Below are positions 1-8,368 of a DNA stretch of 64,000 bases, piece after piece (the first letter of the stretch is position 1; the number at the start of each line of letters is the position of its first letter). The translations under genes were made by a program, and so were the position numbers. The DNA lies in the NCBI GenBank assembly GCA_030584005.1, contig CP129486.1, positions 1,367,556 to 1,431,555 on the forward strand. The letters are read 5' to 3'. This stretch comes from Bdellovibrionota bacterium (GTDB lineage: Bacteria > Bdellovibrionota_C > UBA2361 > JAFLCA01). The notes under the pieces are model-generated. The model did not search any database. It was not told the origin of the DNA and saw nothing but the letters and a program-made list of their open reading frames with translations.

Positions 1-846
1 CCGGTCCGCGATTCTACCCCACCACGGTGCCGCCAGCGCTCCCACGATCCCGCGGGCCATCAGGAGTATGCCGGTCATTGTTGCCAAGAAAACCGTGTTG
101 GGAGCCACTGCCTCTACCAGGAACGGCAGCAGCACCGGGGAAAGCATCAGGGTGAACTGGACGACCACAAGCAGGGTCATCAGCCGCGCCAAGTGCGGCT
201 GCTGCATCACGAATCTGATGTTTTCAAATGTTGTGTAGCGGGTATCGTGGGACTTGGTGTTGCGATGCTCCGTGACGAGGAGCCCTACGGCCACCCCAGA
301 AACAAGACACATCGCCGCAACTACCACAAATACATTGCGCATGCCGATGGTGTCAGCCAACAAGCCGCCCGCCACTGGTCCGAGAATCGCACCAGTCGAA
401 GTCGATGTTTGCAGCACGCCCAGAGCATAACTAGAGCGCTCCTCGGGTACCTGACTCGAAACGAATGCGATGGAGGCGGCAATGAAGCCGCTCACTAGCC
501 CCTGCGCGACTCGCAGCATAAAGAGCTGGAGAGCGGTGGTGACGAACGCCATGAAGACCAGGGCAAGCGCAAGACCGATGAACGCTCTTACCACCATTAA
601 CTTGAGCCCGAGGCGATCCCCCAGCGCACCCCACAACGGTGCTACTACGATGGACGCAAAAAAGGGGCCCGAAAGTATCAGACCGCTCCAAAGCTTTACA
701 GATTCCGGGTCGGTCGTGCCGATTTCGCGGAGGTAGAAGGGGATAAAGGGCAGGCAGGCGCTCATTCCGATCATGCCAAGGAACTGAGCAGCCCATACTA
801 TCCACAAATTACGCTGCCAGTGTGGGGGAGTGCTTTGGGAGATCAT
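1..846 (-). CDS. MFS efflux transporter, MdtG-like (3' part missing)
   Basis: The reverse strand reads open from 846 to the window edge, so the C-terminal part is missing. The translation starts MISQSTPPHWQRNLWIVWAA and contains the major facilitator signature between helices 2 and 3 (APLWGALGDRLGLKLMVVRA) and several hydrophobic segments. The order of motifs (WQRNL start, LWSG, PLWG, VPEERS, ALGVLQT, GPVAGGLLAD) follows the drug:H+ antiporter MdtG family, which pumps small toxic molecules across the inner membrane. An in-frame ATG at 868-870 adds eight residues; I prefer 846 because the family usually has about ten residues before the WxRNL motif, but neither start has a strong ribosome site. 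The substrate cannot be inferred. The gene is divergent from the flavoprotein at 994, and the 147-bp gap should hold both promoters. Confidence 0.85.
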   Translation of the reverse strand, partial: MISQSTPPHWQRNLWIVWAAQFLGMIGMSACLPFIPFYLREIGTTDPESVKLWSGLILSGPFFASIVVAPLWGALGDRLGLKLMVVRAFIGLALALVFMAFVTTALQLFMLRVAQGLVSGFIAASIAFVSSQVPEERSSYALGVLQTSTSTGAILGPVAGGLLADTIGMRNVFVVVAAMCLVSGVAVGLLVTEHRNTKSHDTRYTTFENIRFVMQQPHLARLMTLLVVVQFTLMLSPVLLPFLVEAVAPNTVFLATMTGILLMARGIVGALAAPWWGRIADR

Positions 847-993
847 GTTGCGATGCCATTCCTGCCCCATAGGGCGGTTCTCAAAACAGATACCCTGCGC
901 GGACATCCGTTCTGAGTAACGCTTTAACATGAAGATGAGGCAAGGGCATACAGGCCCTTGCCGATACGATAGAGAGAGGAGAAAGTAACAAGA

Positions 994-2496
994 ATGGATC
1001 CGATGCTTGCCGCTATCCCGCAGGATTCTGTACTGCGGGCGTTCCCGCTCCGTGACGAAACGGTTGCGCTGATCCGTCGCCAGAAGCGTTTCGACATGCT
1101 GGTTGTGGGAGGGGGGCTGCAGGGAACCGTAATGGCCTGGCTTGCAGCTCTGCACGGGCTCTCAGTTGTGCTGCTTGAGCGTGCCCACCACGCTTCGGGG
1201 TATTCGAGCTTCGTCCCTCCGATTCTCGACTTGGGGGTATTGCAAGGGGGTGCCAGCCTCATCCGACAGCGCAAGAGGCGGATGCAACTTGCCGCAGACT
1301 GGCGCACCGTCGCTCCTCATCTTGTGACCACGCAAGCTGCGGATTCGGCGTTTGCTGGCCGTGGTATAGCGGCTTCGCTTCGGTCCACGCTCTCTGCTCT
1401 GTCGTGGGACAGTCGCTTGTCTGCTCACTGCAATCTCAAGCGCGCAGACGTACCCGCGTACACCATGCACCGACATGATCTTGATTGTGTTGATATCGAG
1501 CGATTGACTCGAGAAACGCTGATTATGGCTCGTCAGGAAGGCGCTGTGTGCCTGAACTATGCCGAAGTACGGAGCATGCAGAGCCGGAGGCGCAGTGTCA
1601 TCACGGTGACGTTTCGGGATTTGCTCGGCGAACATGATTACCAGCTCCAATGTGGAGTCGTGTGCAACTGTGCGGGTTGGGGGGCTTCCTCGCTCGGCCG
1701 GATCACCAGTGGTCAGAGTGGCCGCGAAGAGGTGTGGGATGTCAGAGGACGCGTAGCCGGCAGCTGGCCCTCTGGCCCGCTCATCTTGCACGAGCAGAAC
1801 GGGGAAAGGGCCCTGGTAATGAATCTCCCTGCCGGAGGCACTGGTGTTTGGATCTTCGGGGCCCGCTCGCGGCCTGATCACCTGAAGCATCAGACCGAAA
1901 GCGCTGCCGCATTAAACGCCCTGGCGAACCGGATTGGCCTCAGCCCTCCTACGCTCATTGCGTCGATGCCACGAGTGTCCAGCAGAACACCCTTTGAGGT
2001 GGGTTACACAACGATGGCCGCAACGTACCGATTCTCCGGATGTAATCCTTTGCAGACCCGCGAGGGCGCCAGAGCTGTGCTCGCCGACGTGCTGGAGCGT
2101 GCAGGCAGGAGTGATAAAGTCAGTCTCCCCGAGGGCCGTCCGTATCCTGGTGCGGCGGCGGGAGAGATCAGCGCACTGTTTCGTGAGCAGGCAGGCCAAG
2201 CGGGCCATGCTCCCGATGTCGTCGAAGCAGTGCTCTCACGCCTGGGTGCGCGGGTACGCTACCTCACGGAGAGTCCGCAGCTATTGCTCCCGCTGGGAAA
2301 GCGGATGGTGCGTGGTGAAGCGGTGCTTGCCATAATCCAGGAGCAGGTGGCAACACTTCCCGACCTTGTGCGGTGTCTTGGCTGTGAAGATGAGGTGCAG
2401 CAGGATCCTGCGCTTCACGCTCAATTGAGCGACTTATGTGCAGGTATGGCCCACGATGCCCCTATGCCGAGGGCTGCAAGCGATCTTTCCCCATAA
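994..2496 (+). CDS. FAD-dependent oxidoreductase, GlpD-like
   Basis: A 500-residue protein with an N-terminal dinucleotide-binding loop (GGGLQG, residues 39-44), a DAO-type FAD fold, and a C-terminal helical region resembling the DAO_C domain of aerobic glycerol-3-phosphate dehydrogenase (EQVATLPDLVRCLG near the end). A GAGAGGAGAAAG ribosome site precedes the ATG. GlpD enzymes oxidise glycerol-3-phosphate to dihydroxyacetone phosphate at the membrane and feed the quinone pool. Here the stretch that is normally S-T-K-L-I-H-G-G-L-R-Y after the FAD loop is replaced by SSFVPPILDLGVLQGG, so the substrate may differ. No glpK or glpF is nearby. The last 35 bp overlap the end of the convergent serS. 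The fold is firm; the substrate is not. Confidence 0.75.
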   Translation: MDPMLAAIPQDSVLRAFPLRDETVALIRRQKRFDMLVVGGGLQGTVMAWLAALHGLSVVLLERAHHASGYSSFVPPILDLGVLQGGASLIRQRKRRMQLAADWRTVAPHLVTTQAADSAFAGRGIAASLRSTLSALSWDSRLSAHCNLKRADVPAYTMHRHDLDCVDIERLTRETLIMARQEGAVCLNYAEVRSMQSRRRSVITVTFRDLLGEHDYQLQCGVVCNCAGWGASSLGRITSGQSGREEVWDVRGRVAGSWPSGPLILHEQNGERALVMNLPAGGTGVWIFGARSRPDHLKHQTESAAALNALANRIGLSPPTLIASMPRVSSRTPFEVGYTTMAATYRFSGCNPLQTREGARAVLADVLERAGRSDKVSLPEGRPYPGAAAGEISALFREQAGQAGHAPDVVEAVLSRLGARVRYLTESPQLLLPLGKRMVRGEAVLAIIQEQVATLPDLVRCLGCEDEVQQDPALHAQLSDLCAGMAHDAPMPRAASDLSP

Positions 2497-3754
2497 AAGG
2501 CTGCAGCGGTTGGGGTATGAGCACGCTTCCGTCGGCCTGTTGAAATTGCTCCAGAATCGCGGGAAACAGCCTGCTCGTGGCCAGCCCGGAGGCGTTCAAG
2601 GTGTGCAGGAATACGTTTTTGCCGCTGGCAGCATCCTTATATCGCATGCTGCCCCGGCGTGCCTGAAACTCCCGTGCATTTGAGGCTGAGCTCACTTCCT
2701 TGTAGACATTCATGCTCGGAATCCACACCTCTATATCATAGGTTTTGGCCATCGAGGCGCTGCAATCTGCTGCTGCCAGCTTGGAGACTTGATAGTGCAA
2801 GCCGAGGCCCTGCATCAGCTGCTCGGCGCTTCCGATCATCTCCTCGAGCATCGCATCCGAGTCCTGTGGCCGGGTGTACATAAACAGCTCCACCTTATTG
2901 AATTGGTGGCCGCGAATCATGCCGCGCTCAGTGGATCCGTATCCTCCCGCCTCCTTGCGGTAACAGGGAGTATAGCTGAAATAGCGCCGCGGCAGCTCAG
3001 ACTCGTTTAGAATCTCGTCGCGATGCAGATTGACCAGGGCCGTCTCTGCAGTAGGGAGCAGGAACTGAAGGTGACCCGGCTCCGCACCCTCAGCAGGACG
3101 CAGAACGAAGACATCATTCTCGAATTTGGGGAATTGCCCCGCAGTAAAGCCGGCCTGGTAGTTTAGGAGATGCGGGGGAAGAATGAACTGGTAGCCTGCC
3201 TTGCGATGGTGTTGGATGAAATAGCTCAGTAGTGCCCACTCAAGCAGCGCTCCATCTCCCGTGTACACCCAAAATCCATTACCCCCGAGTTTGGCTCCGC
3301 GCTCGTAGTCCAGAAGTCGGAGTGAGGTGGCAAGGGTTACATGATCCTTTGGTTGGAACGAAAATACAGGTTTGTTGCCCGACGTTCGCACCACAACGTT
3401 GGCCTCTTTGCCCCCGGCGGCGACATCCTCGGCCGGCATGTTGGGGAGTGAATAGAGAAAATCATGGATTCGTTGCTCGATGGCGGCGTGGTCGGCTTCG
3501 AGTGACGAGATGCGGGTGCCTATCTCCTTCATCTCCTTCATCAAGGCGTCGACGTTCTCCCCCTTTTTCTTCAATTGAGGGATCTCGCTTGATACCTTGT
3601 TTCGCCGGGCTCGCAGGGTTTCCACCTCGGCGGTAAGACGCCGCGCATCCTCGTCCCAGGAAAGGAACTCGGTGAAGTCAACATCGAAAAGCTTCTTCTT
3701 CAGCGCTGCAACAACGCCGGCGGGGTCTTCGCGAATCAGTCGAATGTCGATCAT
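2462..3754 (-). CDS. serS: serine--tRNA ligase
   Basis: Class II seryl-tRNA synthetase of 430 residues, the usual length; it charges tRNA-Ser with serine in the cytoplasm. The start at 3754 gives MIDIRLIREDP, the conserved N-terminus; an upstream in-frame ATG at 3832 would add 26 residues without family support. Residues about 30-105 form the two-helix coiled-coil arm (RRNKVSSEIPQLKKKGE). Motif 2 is seen as CYRKEAGGYGSTERGMIRGHQF, shortened here to its core CYRKEAGGYG and RGMIRGHQF, and motif 3 as LNASGLATSR. The ending QADGSVLIPQPLQPFM is typical. Transcribed convergently with the GlpD-like gene, overlapping it by 35 bp, which is unusual for two unrelated genes. Confidence 0.97.
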   Translation of the reverse strand: MIDIRLIREDPAGVVAALKKKLFDVDFTEFLSWDEDARRLTAEVETLRARRNKVSSEIPQLKKKGENVDALMKEMKEIGTRISSLEADHAAIEQRIHDFLYSLPNMPAEDVAAGGKEANVVVRTSGNKPVFSFQPKDHVTLATSLRLLDYERGAKLGGNGFWVYTGDGALLEWALLSYFIQHHRKAGYQFILPPHLLNYQAGFTAGQFPKFENDVFVLRPAEGAEPGHLQFLLPTAETALVNLHRDEILNESELPRRYFSYTPCYRKEAGGYGSTERGMIRGHQFNKVELFMYTRPQDSDAMLEEMIGSAEQLMQGLGLHYQVSKLAAADCSASMAKTYDIEVWIPSMNVYKEVSSASNAREFQARRGSMRYKDAASGKNVFLHTLNASGLATSRLFPAILEQFQQADGSVLIPQPLQPFMGKDRLQPSA

Positions 3755-3877
3755 GACAGGGAGTATAGTATCGAAGCGCTGGGGAGTAAACGGAAGCAGT
3801 AAGGCTGGGGAGCGCGGGTTCGGCTTGATCAAAGCCGGCGCTCTGCGGCCGTTTCTTCCCCGTACGCCCTGGTTCCT

Positions 3878-4906
3878 CTATGGCCTCAGCACGATTTTCC
3901 CGAACTGTCCGCCTTCCTCAAGCAGTGCGAGCATCTTTACGGCATCCTTGAGAGGCGCAACGCGGTCGATGACCGGCTTGATGTTATGAGACCACATGAA
4001 CTCGAGCGCATCGATGAAGTCCTGGCGGCTGCCCATCGTTGAACCGATGATCGAGAGCTGTTTCGTGAAAAGAAGGCGGTTGTCGTAAATGACCTCGTAG
4101 CCTGAGGTGTTGCCAACCGTGACGATACGCCCGCCACGCGCGGCGGCCCGCAGACTCTTCGCCATGGTGGCAGTGCCTACATTATCCACCACTACGTTGG
4201 CGCCTCGGCCACGGGTGAGTTTTAAGACTTCGAGATCCCAGCGCGGAGTTTCTTTGTAATCGATGCAGTATTTTGCTCCCAGAGATAGAGCGCGCTCGGC
4301 CTTATCACGTGAGCCGGCAAGGACAATAACTTCGGCCCCTGCTGCACGGGCAAACTGTATGGCGTGACTGTTTACCCCGCCGCCTGCTCCCACCACAAGC
4401 ACCGTTTCACCGGGCATGAGGTGCGCGCGACGAAAGAGCATGCGCCAGCAGGTGGTTGCGACAAGTAGCGGCGCAGCCGCCTCTTCAAAAGCCAGGTTGT
4501 CCGGCATGCGGTAAAGACTAGCAACCGGGACGCACACATACTCCGCCAAGCCGCCCGGAAGCTGTTCGCCGAGGATCTTGTAACCAGGGCTCACGCTATC
4601 CTCACCCCTTCGAGTCCACTCGTCCTCGACGGTTACAATGCCTGGGCTTACGATGACTTTCATCCCCGGCGTCCAGCTGGAAGGGCCGTTGACCGACACG
4701 ACTTCTCCTGCCACGTCACTCCCGGTGATGTGCGGCATAGTGAGACGCAGCCCCTTCCACCCTCGTCGCACCCAAATGTCGAGGTGGTTCAGCGCAACCG
4801 CACGAACCCGGATCAGCGCTTCGTCACGACGCGGTTCTGGGTTAGGAAGGTCTCCGTACTTTAGAACTTCAAGTTCACCGTGCTGCTCAAAGAATACCGC
4901 CTTCAT
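3878..4906 (-). CDS. zinc-type alcohol dehydrogenase-like / quinone oxidoreductase (MDR superfamily)
   Basis: A 342-residue medium-chain dehydrogenase/reductase. The N-terminal GroES-like half (MKAVFFEQHGELEVLKYGDL, then LNHLDIWVRRG and GSDVAGEV) is followed by the Rossmann half with VLVVGAGGGVNSHAIQFARA and LAGSRDKAERALSLGA. The four-cysteine structural-zinc loop of true alcohol dehydrogenases is absent, so it is closer to the quinone oxidoreductase / zinc-like subgroup, which uses NAD(P)H to reduce quinones or alkenals. A good site (AGAGGTG) lies five bases before the ATG, inside the end of prmA; the genes overlap by 20 bp, so it is the last gene of the SUFU-prmA operon. The substrate is unknown. 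Confidence 0.85.
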   Translation of the reverse strand: MKAVFFEQHGELEVLKYGDLPNPEPRRDEALIRVRAVALNHLDIWVRRGWKGLRLTMPHITGSDVAGEVVSVNGPSSWTPGMKVIVSPGIVTVEDEWTRRGEDSVSPGYKILGEQLPGGLAEYVCVPVASLYRMPDNLAFEEAAAPLLVATTCWRMLFRRAHLMPGETVLVVGAGGGVNSHAIQFARAAGAEVIVLAGSRDKAERALSLGAKYCIDYKETPRWDLEVLKLTRGRGANVVVDNVGTATMAKSLRAAARGGRIVTVGNTSGYEVIYDNRLLFTKQLSIIGSTMGSRQDFIDALEFMWSHNIKPVIDRVAPLKDAVKMLALLEEGGQFGKIVLRP

Positions 4907-5738
4907 GTGTCACCTCTCTTGTAAACACGTACCCCATCCAACCTGCCCGTGCAACAACTTCGACGCAGCGCCATAAGGGGGGTGAGAAGGCTTGACGGAT
5001 GACGGGATCGAGCTTCTCAAGTACCCCCGAAAGGAGTGCATAACCGCCCTGAGCGCAGCGTCTTGCGAGCAGTGGCTCGAACTCAGCGAGCAATTCTGCG
5101 TACAGGTTGGCAAGGACGACGGGGAAGGCTTCCTCAGGTAGTTCCGATAGCGACCGGTGCTCAAAGCGTATCATATCAGCCGCACAATTCATCTGCGCAT
5201 TCTCCAGCGCATTCGCCAATGCATCATCATCGATGTCTATCGCCAGCACTGGGCGCTTCCATAACTTAACCGCGGCTATCGCCAGCACCCCGCTCCCCGT
5301 GCCGATATCCAAGATGCGTCCACTCGTCGGCACAGGTATGCGCGACATTGCTTCCAGTATCATGGCTGTAGTGGCATGATCGCCGGTCCCAAACCCCATG
5401 CCGGGGATGAGCGCAATGTGATCGGCTCTGGATTCGGTCTCACCAGTAGTAAGCATCGGATGTAGGGTAAAAGCGCCGACCTGGCGCGGGTCGGTCCATC
5501 CGCCTCGCAGCCAGTCCTGCACGACTACCTGCTCCGTCGTAATACGAGCCGCGCCGTATTGGCCTAGCACGCAGGCCAGCTGTGCTGCCTCTTCGGCGCT
5601 TCCCCGTACGTACGCACGAAGATGATCTTGATCAAGCTCATGCACCCCCGATGCGCCGGCAGTGAATGCGATGGTGGTGAGGAGATCTATGTCAGGAGCG
5701 AGAAACGTCAGTGACCACCACGGGGCATCTGTCGTCAC
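4887..5738 (-). CDS. prmA: ribosomal protein L11 methyltransferase
   Basis: PrmA trimethylates lysines and the N-terminus of ribosomal protein L11 using S-adenosylmethionine. The 283-residue length is normal. The small N-terminal substrate-recognition domain runs to about residue 80. It is followed by GMGFGTGDHATT (residues 113-124), the SAM motif ILDIGTGSGVLAIAA, the acidic motif IDIDDDALANALENAQ, the catalytic-loop region VVLANLYAELL, and LLSGVL near the C-terminus. All are diagnostic for PrmA. It starts with GTG at 5738 within a four-base GTGA overlap with the SUFU gene, indicating translational coupling. Its substrate gene rplK lies elsewhere in the window (47351). High confidence. Confidence 0.95.
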   Translation of the reverse strand: MTTDAPWWSLTFLAPDIDLLTTIAFTAGASGVHELDQDHLRAYVRGSAEEAAQLACVLGQYGAARITTEQVVVQDWLRGGWTDPRQVGAFTLHPMLTTGETESRADHIALIPGMGFGTGDHATTAMILEAMSRIPVPTSGRILDIGTGSGVLAIAAVKLWKRPVLAIDIDDDALANALENAQMNCAADMIRFEHRSLSELPEEAFPVVLANLYAELLAEFEPLLARRCAQGGYALLSGVLEKLDPVIRQAFSPPLWRCVEVVARAGWMGYVFTREVTHEGGIL

Positions 5739-7051
5739 GCCGAGGCAAGGAGAGGTGTTTCACCCTCCGCCTCCAGCTTTTGAGGTGGAGAGGCTGATAA
5801 AGCCTCTTCTGCGGCGGACTGGAAAAATGATCGCAGCAACACGCTGGAGCGCGAGGCGCGGGTAATCTGGTCGAAATCGCGGTGGCGAAGAAACACCATC
5901 AAGTCTTCAATCGGATGGGTCTGGGCAAATTCCAGCTCCTCAGCGCACAGTCCGACGATGCTCAGAAAGTGGAAGGGGCCTTCGTGAGAAAGCTGCTCAT
6001 GTTTCATCAGGCTGCAGGGCGTGGCCAGGCATCCGGTGAGGGGATTATTCCTTGAGCGGGTGGAAGCCTTCCGCTCCTCCACGAGCGGCTTGCCCGAATC
6101 TACCCAGGCGCCATGCGGCAGGTGTCTTTCAGGGGCCCGTAACAGCAGCTTCCATGCGATGTCGAACATGCGAAGAGGCCACTCTGGCACGGTCATGTCG
6201 GAGTACAGTCCCCGATCTGCCGCGCTGAGCTCAAGCTGCACCACAAATTCGCTGCCCCCCGCCGATGCTCCTATGCTCGCCCGGCGCACCCCGTCACTCA
6301 CAAAGATCAGGCGGTGCACATCCTTGTCCCCTTCGCAGGGGAGGATGCTGAACACCGCTATTCGGGAATTCGTTGCTGGAACGTTTTCGCCCTTGGGCAG
6401 AGTATGTGAATACACCTTGACCGGTTTTCCGAAGGCTGCCTCAAACGGCTCGTGCGCATTCTGCAATATCGGCCGCTCAAATTGTTGCAGTGGCTCCACG
6501 TGGGTAGTGCGGCGGTAATGCGGGACTATGAAAATATCCGATCCGGCAAACCAGTCTGCAGAACTATCACCTTGGCGATTATGCAATGCGTAAAAGTCGC
6601 CCACATCTGCCAGCATGCGGGAGACCCCGTTTCGCACTACCTCGTCCTTCAATGAGGCGATTAGTTTCACTAAGGACCTGTTGAGTTCTCGCTCGCTCAG
6701 CTGCGTTCGCACTGGGGCGGGTAACTGCGGATAAATATGCGCAGTAATGTGCTTCGTTTCCACCAGCCCCTCAAACTGCTCGCGATGAAAGGACACCAGC
6801 TCCGAGCATTTCTCGAAACAGATGCTCTTTCTAGATTCGCGCCGCACCGTGAGTCTATCTTCGATTGCGCGCGTTCGCACATGCGAGGATTTCTTTGGGA
6901 AGATGATACCAAATCCCTCGAGCCACACGGGGATATCCCGCTCAATGAATGAAATAATTGCGGCGCTTAACTCAAGAAGCAGTAAAGAGGGCGGCAGGGG
7001 AGATGATGGAAGCGGCGGTGCATCGGCGGCGGAGGTTGATTTCACACTCAC
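5735..7051 (-). CDS. SUFU (Suppressor of fused) domain protein
   Basis: A 438-residue protein starting with GTG (GAGG eight bases upstream). The N-terminal ~190 residues match nothing I recognise. From about residue 190 the sequence follows the SUFU domain: FERPILQNAHEPFEAAFGKP, a β-rich stretch, HRLIFVSDGVRR, FVVQLEL, PEWPLRMFDIAWKLL, LPHGAWVDSGKPL, FHFLSIVGLCAEELEFAQ, and a C-terminal D-x-x-TRASRSSV. In animals SUFU is a scaffold that restrains Gli factors; bacterial members are widespread, often near toxin-immunity loci, with poorly known function. Here it is the first gene of an operon with prmA (4-bp overlap) and an MDR oxidoreductase. The domain call is by pattern only, without a profile search. 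Confidence 0.7.
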   Translation of the reverse strand: MSVKSTSAADAPPLPSSPLPPSLLLLELSAAIISFIERDIPVWLEGFGIIFPKKSSHVRTRAIEDRLTVRRESRKSICFEKCSELVSFHREQFEGLVETKHITAHIYPQLPAPVRTQLSERELNRSLVKLIASLKDEVVRNGVSRMLADVGDFYALHNRQGDSSADWFAGSDIFIVPHYRRTTHVEPLQQFERPILQNAHEPFEAAFGKPVKVYSHTLPKGENVPATNSRIAVFSILPCEGDKDVHRLIFVSDGVRRASIGASAGGSEFVVQLELSAADRGLYSDMTVPEWPLRMFDIAWKLLLRAPERHLPHGAWVDSGKPLVEERKASTRSRNNPLTGCLATPCSLMKHEQLSHEGPFHFLSIVGLCAEELEFAQTHPIEDLMVFLRHRDFDQITRASRSSVLLRSFFQSAAEEALSASPPQKLEAEGETPLLASA

Positions 7052-7604
7052 TGCAAGAACCTCGTGGAAAAATCGAAGTTACGTTTTTAATCCGACCAAC
7101 TCACTAAGTAAAGAGAAGAAAGGATCGTCACAGACATGAATCAATGTTTGGAACGCAACTATGACAAGGATCTACAAAGCATCACAAAAGTAATGTCGTG
7201 TTGGCGACACGTTTTGACTCAGAAATTCTTGTCATGAGTTCGTCTTGAATATAGGTGGTTTCAAAAAGGTATTTCTGAAATCAATTCTAGGCAAACGCCG
7301 GAGGCGTTTGGAGCGATTTTTAAATGGCCATGGACGGCCATTTAAAAAATGACTTCTAGAGCGAACACCCACAAGAGCGCTCTAGTCATTTCTGCGAGGG
7401 GTGTGGAGTGCAGATAGTACCCACTACATTGCCTGAAACGGTCAATGATTGCAGGGCGCGCAAAACAGCGTGCCAATTAATCCTTACATCCGTTGAGCGC
7501 GATCGACACAACGCAGTGTGGGTGCAACTTCCTCCGGCTCGGAGGGGAGGTTGTGGCTCACACGTGAAACGATGCCGGTGGTAGCACTTCCGCTGCAGCG
7601 AAGG
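7052..7604. other. intergenic region with hairpin element
   Basis: A 553-bp gap between trxA (ending 7605) and the SUFU gene (starting 7051), both reverse. No supportable gene. The part next to the SUFU start should contain its promoter, but I cannot pick a -35/-10 pair. The middle holds three consecutive perfect hairpins, listed separately. Confidence 0.6.
7292..7385. repeat. modular hairpin element, copy A
   Basis: Three back-to-back hairpins: CAAACGCC/GGCGTTTG (7292-7299 with 7303-7310, loop GGA); a 13-bp perfect stem at 7317-7329 with 7336-7348 built around AAATGGCC/GGCCATTT; and CTAGAGCG/CGCTCTAG (7356-7363 with 7378-7385), extended outside by AAATGA/TCATTT. The same AAACGCC and ATGGCC modules recur at 23223-23412 in different order and with different loops, so this is a member of a dispersed, mosaic palindromic repeat family rather than a single terminator. 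It lies in a non-coding gap. Whether it acts in DNA or RNA is unknown. Confidence 0.7.
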
Positions 7605-7934
7605 TTATCCAAGCACTTCTTTGACTGCGCTCAACAGGACATCCTTAGGCACGGCCCCGATAACACGTTTTACGACTTGGCCGCCCTTGAAGAAGACGAG
7701 ATTAGGTATTCCACGTACATCGTAGCTGGAGGGGCTTCGCGGATTGTCATCCACATTGACCTTGACGATCTTGAGCTTTCCCGAAAACTCAGTTGAGATC
7801 TCCTCAAGCACCGGGGCGATGCTCTTGCAGGGTCCGCACCATGGTGCCCAAAAGTCCACTAAGACCGGTATTGAAGACTTCAGTACCTCTGCGTCAAAAT
7901 TCGAATCCGAGATCTCACCAACACTTCCAGCCAT
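7605..7934 (-). CDS. trxA: thioredoxin
   Basis: A 109-residue thioredoxin, the standard size. The redox motif WCGPC sits at residues 32-36 in VDFWAPWCGPCKSIAPVLEE; the structural Asp of VLVDF and the cis-proline loop RGIPNLVFF are present. It reduces disulfides of cytoplasmic proteins such as ribonucleotide reductase, using thioredoxin reductase. AGGGA lies nine bases before the ATG. It has no signal peptide. It is monocistronic by spacing; the next gene in the same direction starts 553 bp further on. Confidence 0.97.
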   Translation of the reverse strand: MAGSVGEISDSNFDAEVLKSSIPVLVDFWAPWCGPCKSIAPVLEEISTEFSGKLKIVKVNVDDNPRSPSSYDVRGIPNLVFFKGGQVVKRVIGAVPKDVLLSAVKEVLG

Positions 7935-8368
7935 CGCTATTATTCCCTAAGGAAGAAAAACCACACGATTCTAAACGGTTACGCGGAAGCGGGATTATTA
8001 CCCGCCGTACTCATACTAGTAAACACCCTTCCTGCATTGGGCAATGCCTCCAGGCCGTTAATGTGTTGGTTTGTCCGGGCACGGCCATAACACATTGAAG
8101 TCACTAACTAATTTATTTTTCCAAACTCGGCTGGCAGAACCGATTAGTTTAAGGAACTTGAATCGAAGTGTCGATAACAGCGTCTAAAGTTTAAATCGCT
8201 TGAAGTAAAATCTATGTGCGCTCCGAATAGCAGTGACAGATGACGAGCCAGGAGACTGAACGGGGACCTTGGGGGACGATGCGCGAAGGAATGATGCTTC
8301 GCGGTAGGCGCGCTGACTTGAGCATTGCAGGTTGTAGGTGAGTGAACGGGTTAACAAGGGGCTGCACT
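7935..8368. other. divergent intergenic region
   Basis: A 434-bp gap between the divergent trxA and the radical-SAM-like gene. It should hold promoters for both. I find no convincing gene, RNA motif or repeat in it. An in-frame GTG at 8342 could start the downstream gene but is less likely than 8369. Confidence 0.5.

Noticed and set aside
2438-5865. Forward open frames across serS, the MDR gene and prmA
   Set aside because: They are shadows of clearly identified reverse-strand genes and have no family motifs or ribosome sites.
7292-7385. The element as a simple transcription terminator for trxA or the SUFU gene
   Set aside because: It lies upstream of the SUFU gene and far from the trxA end, holds three hairpins, and its modules recur at 23.3 kb in a divergent promoter region where no terminator is needed.
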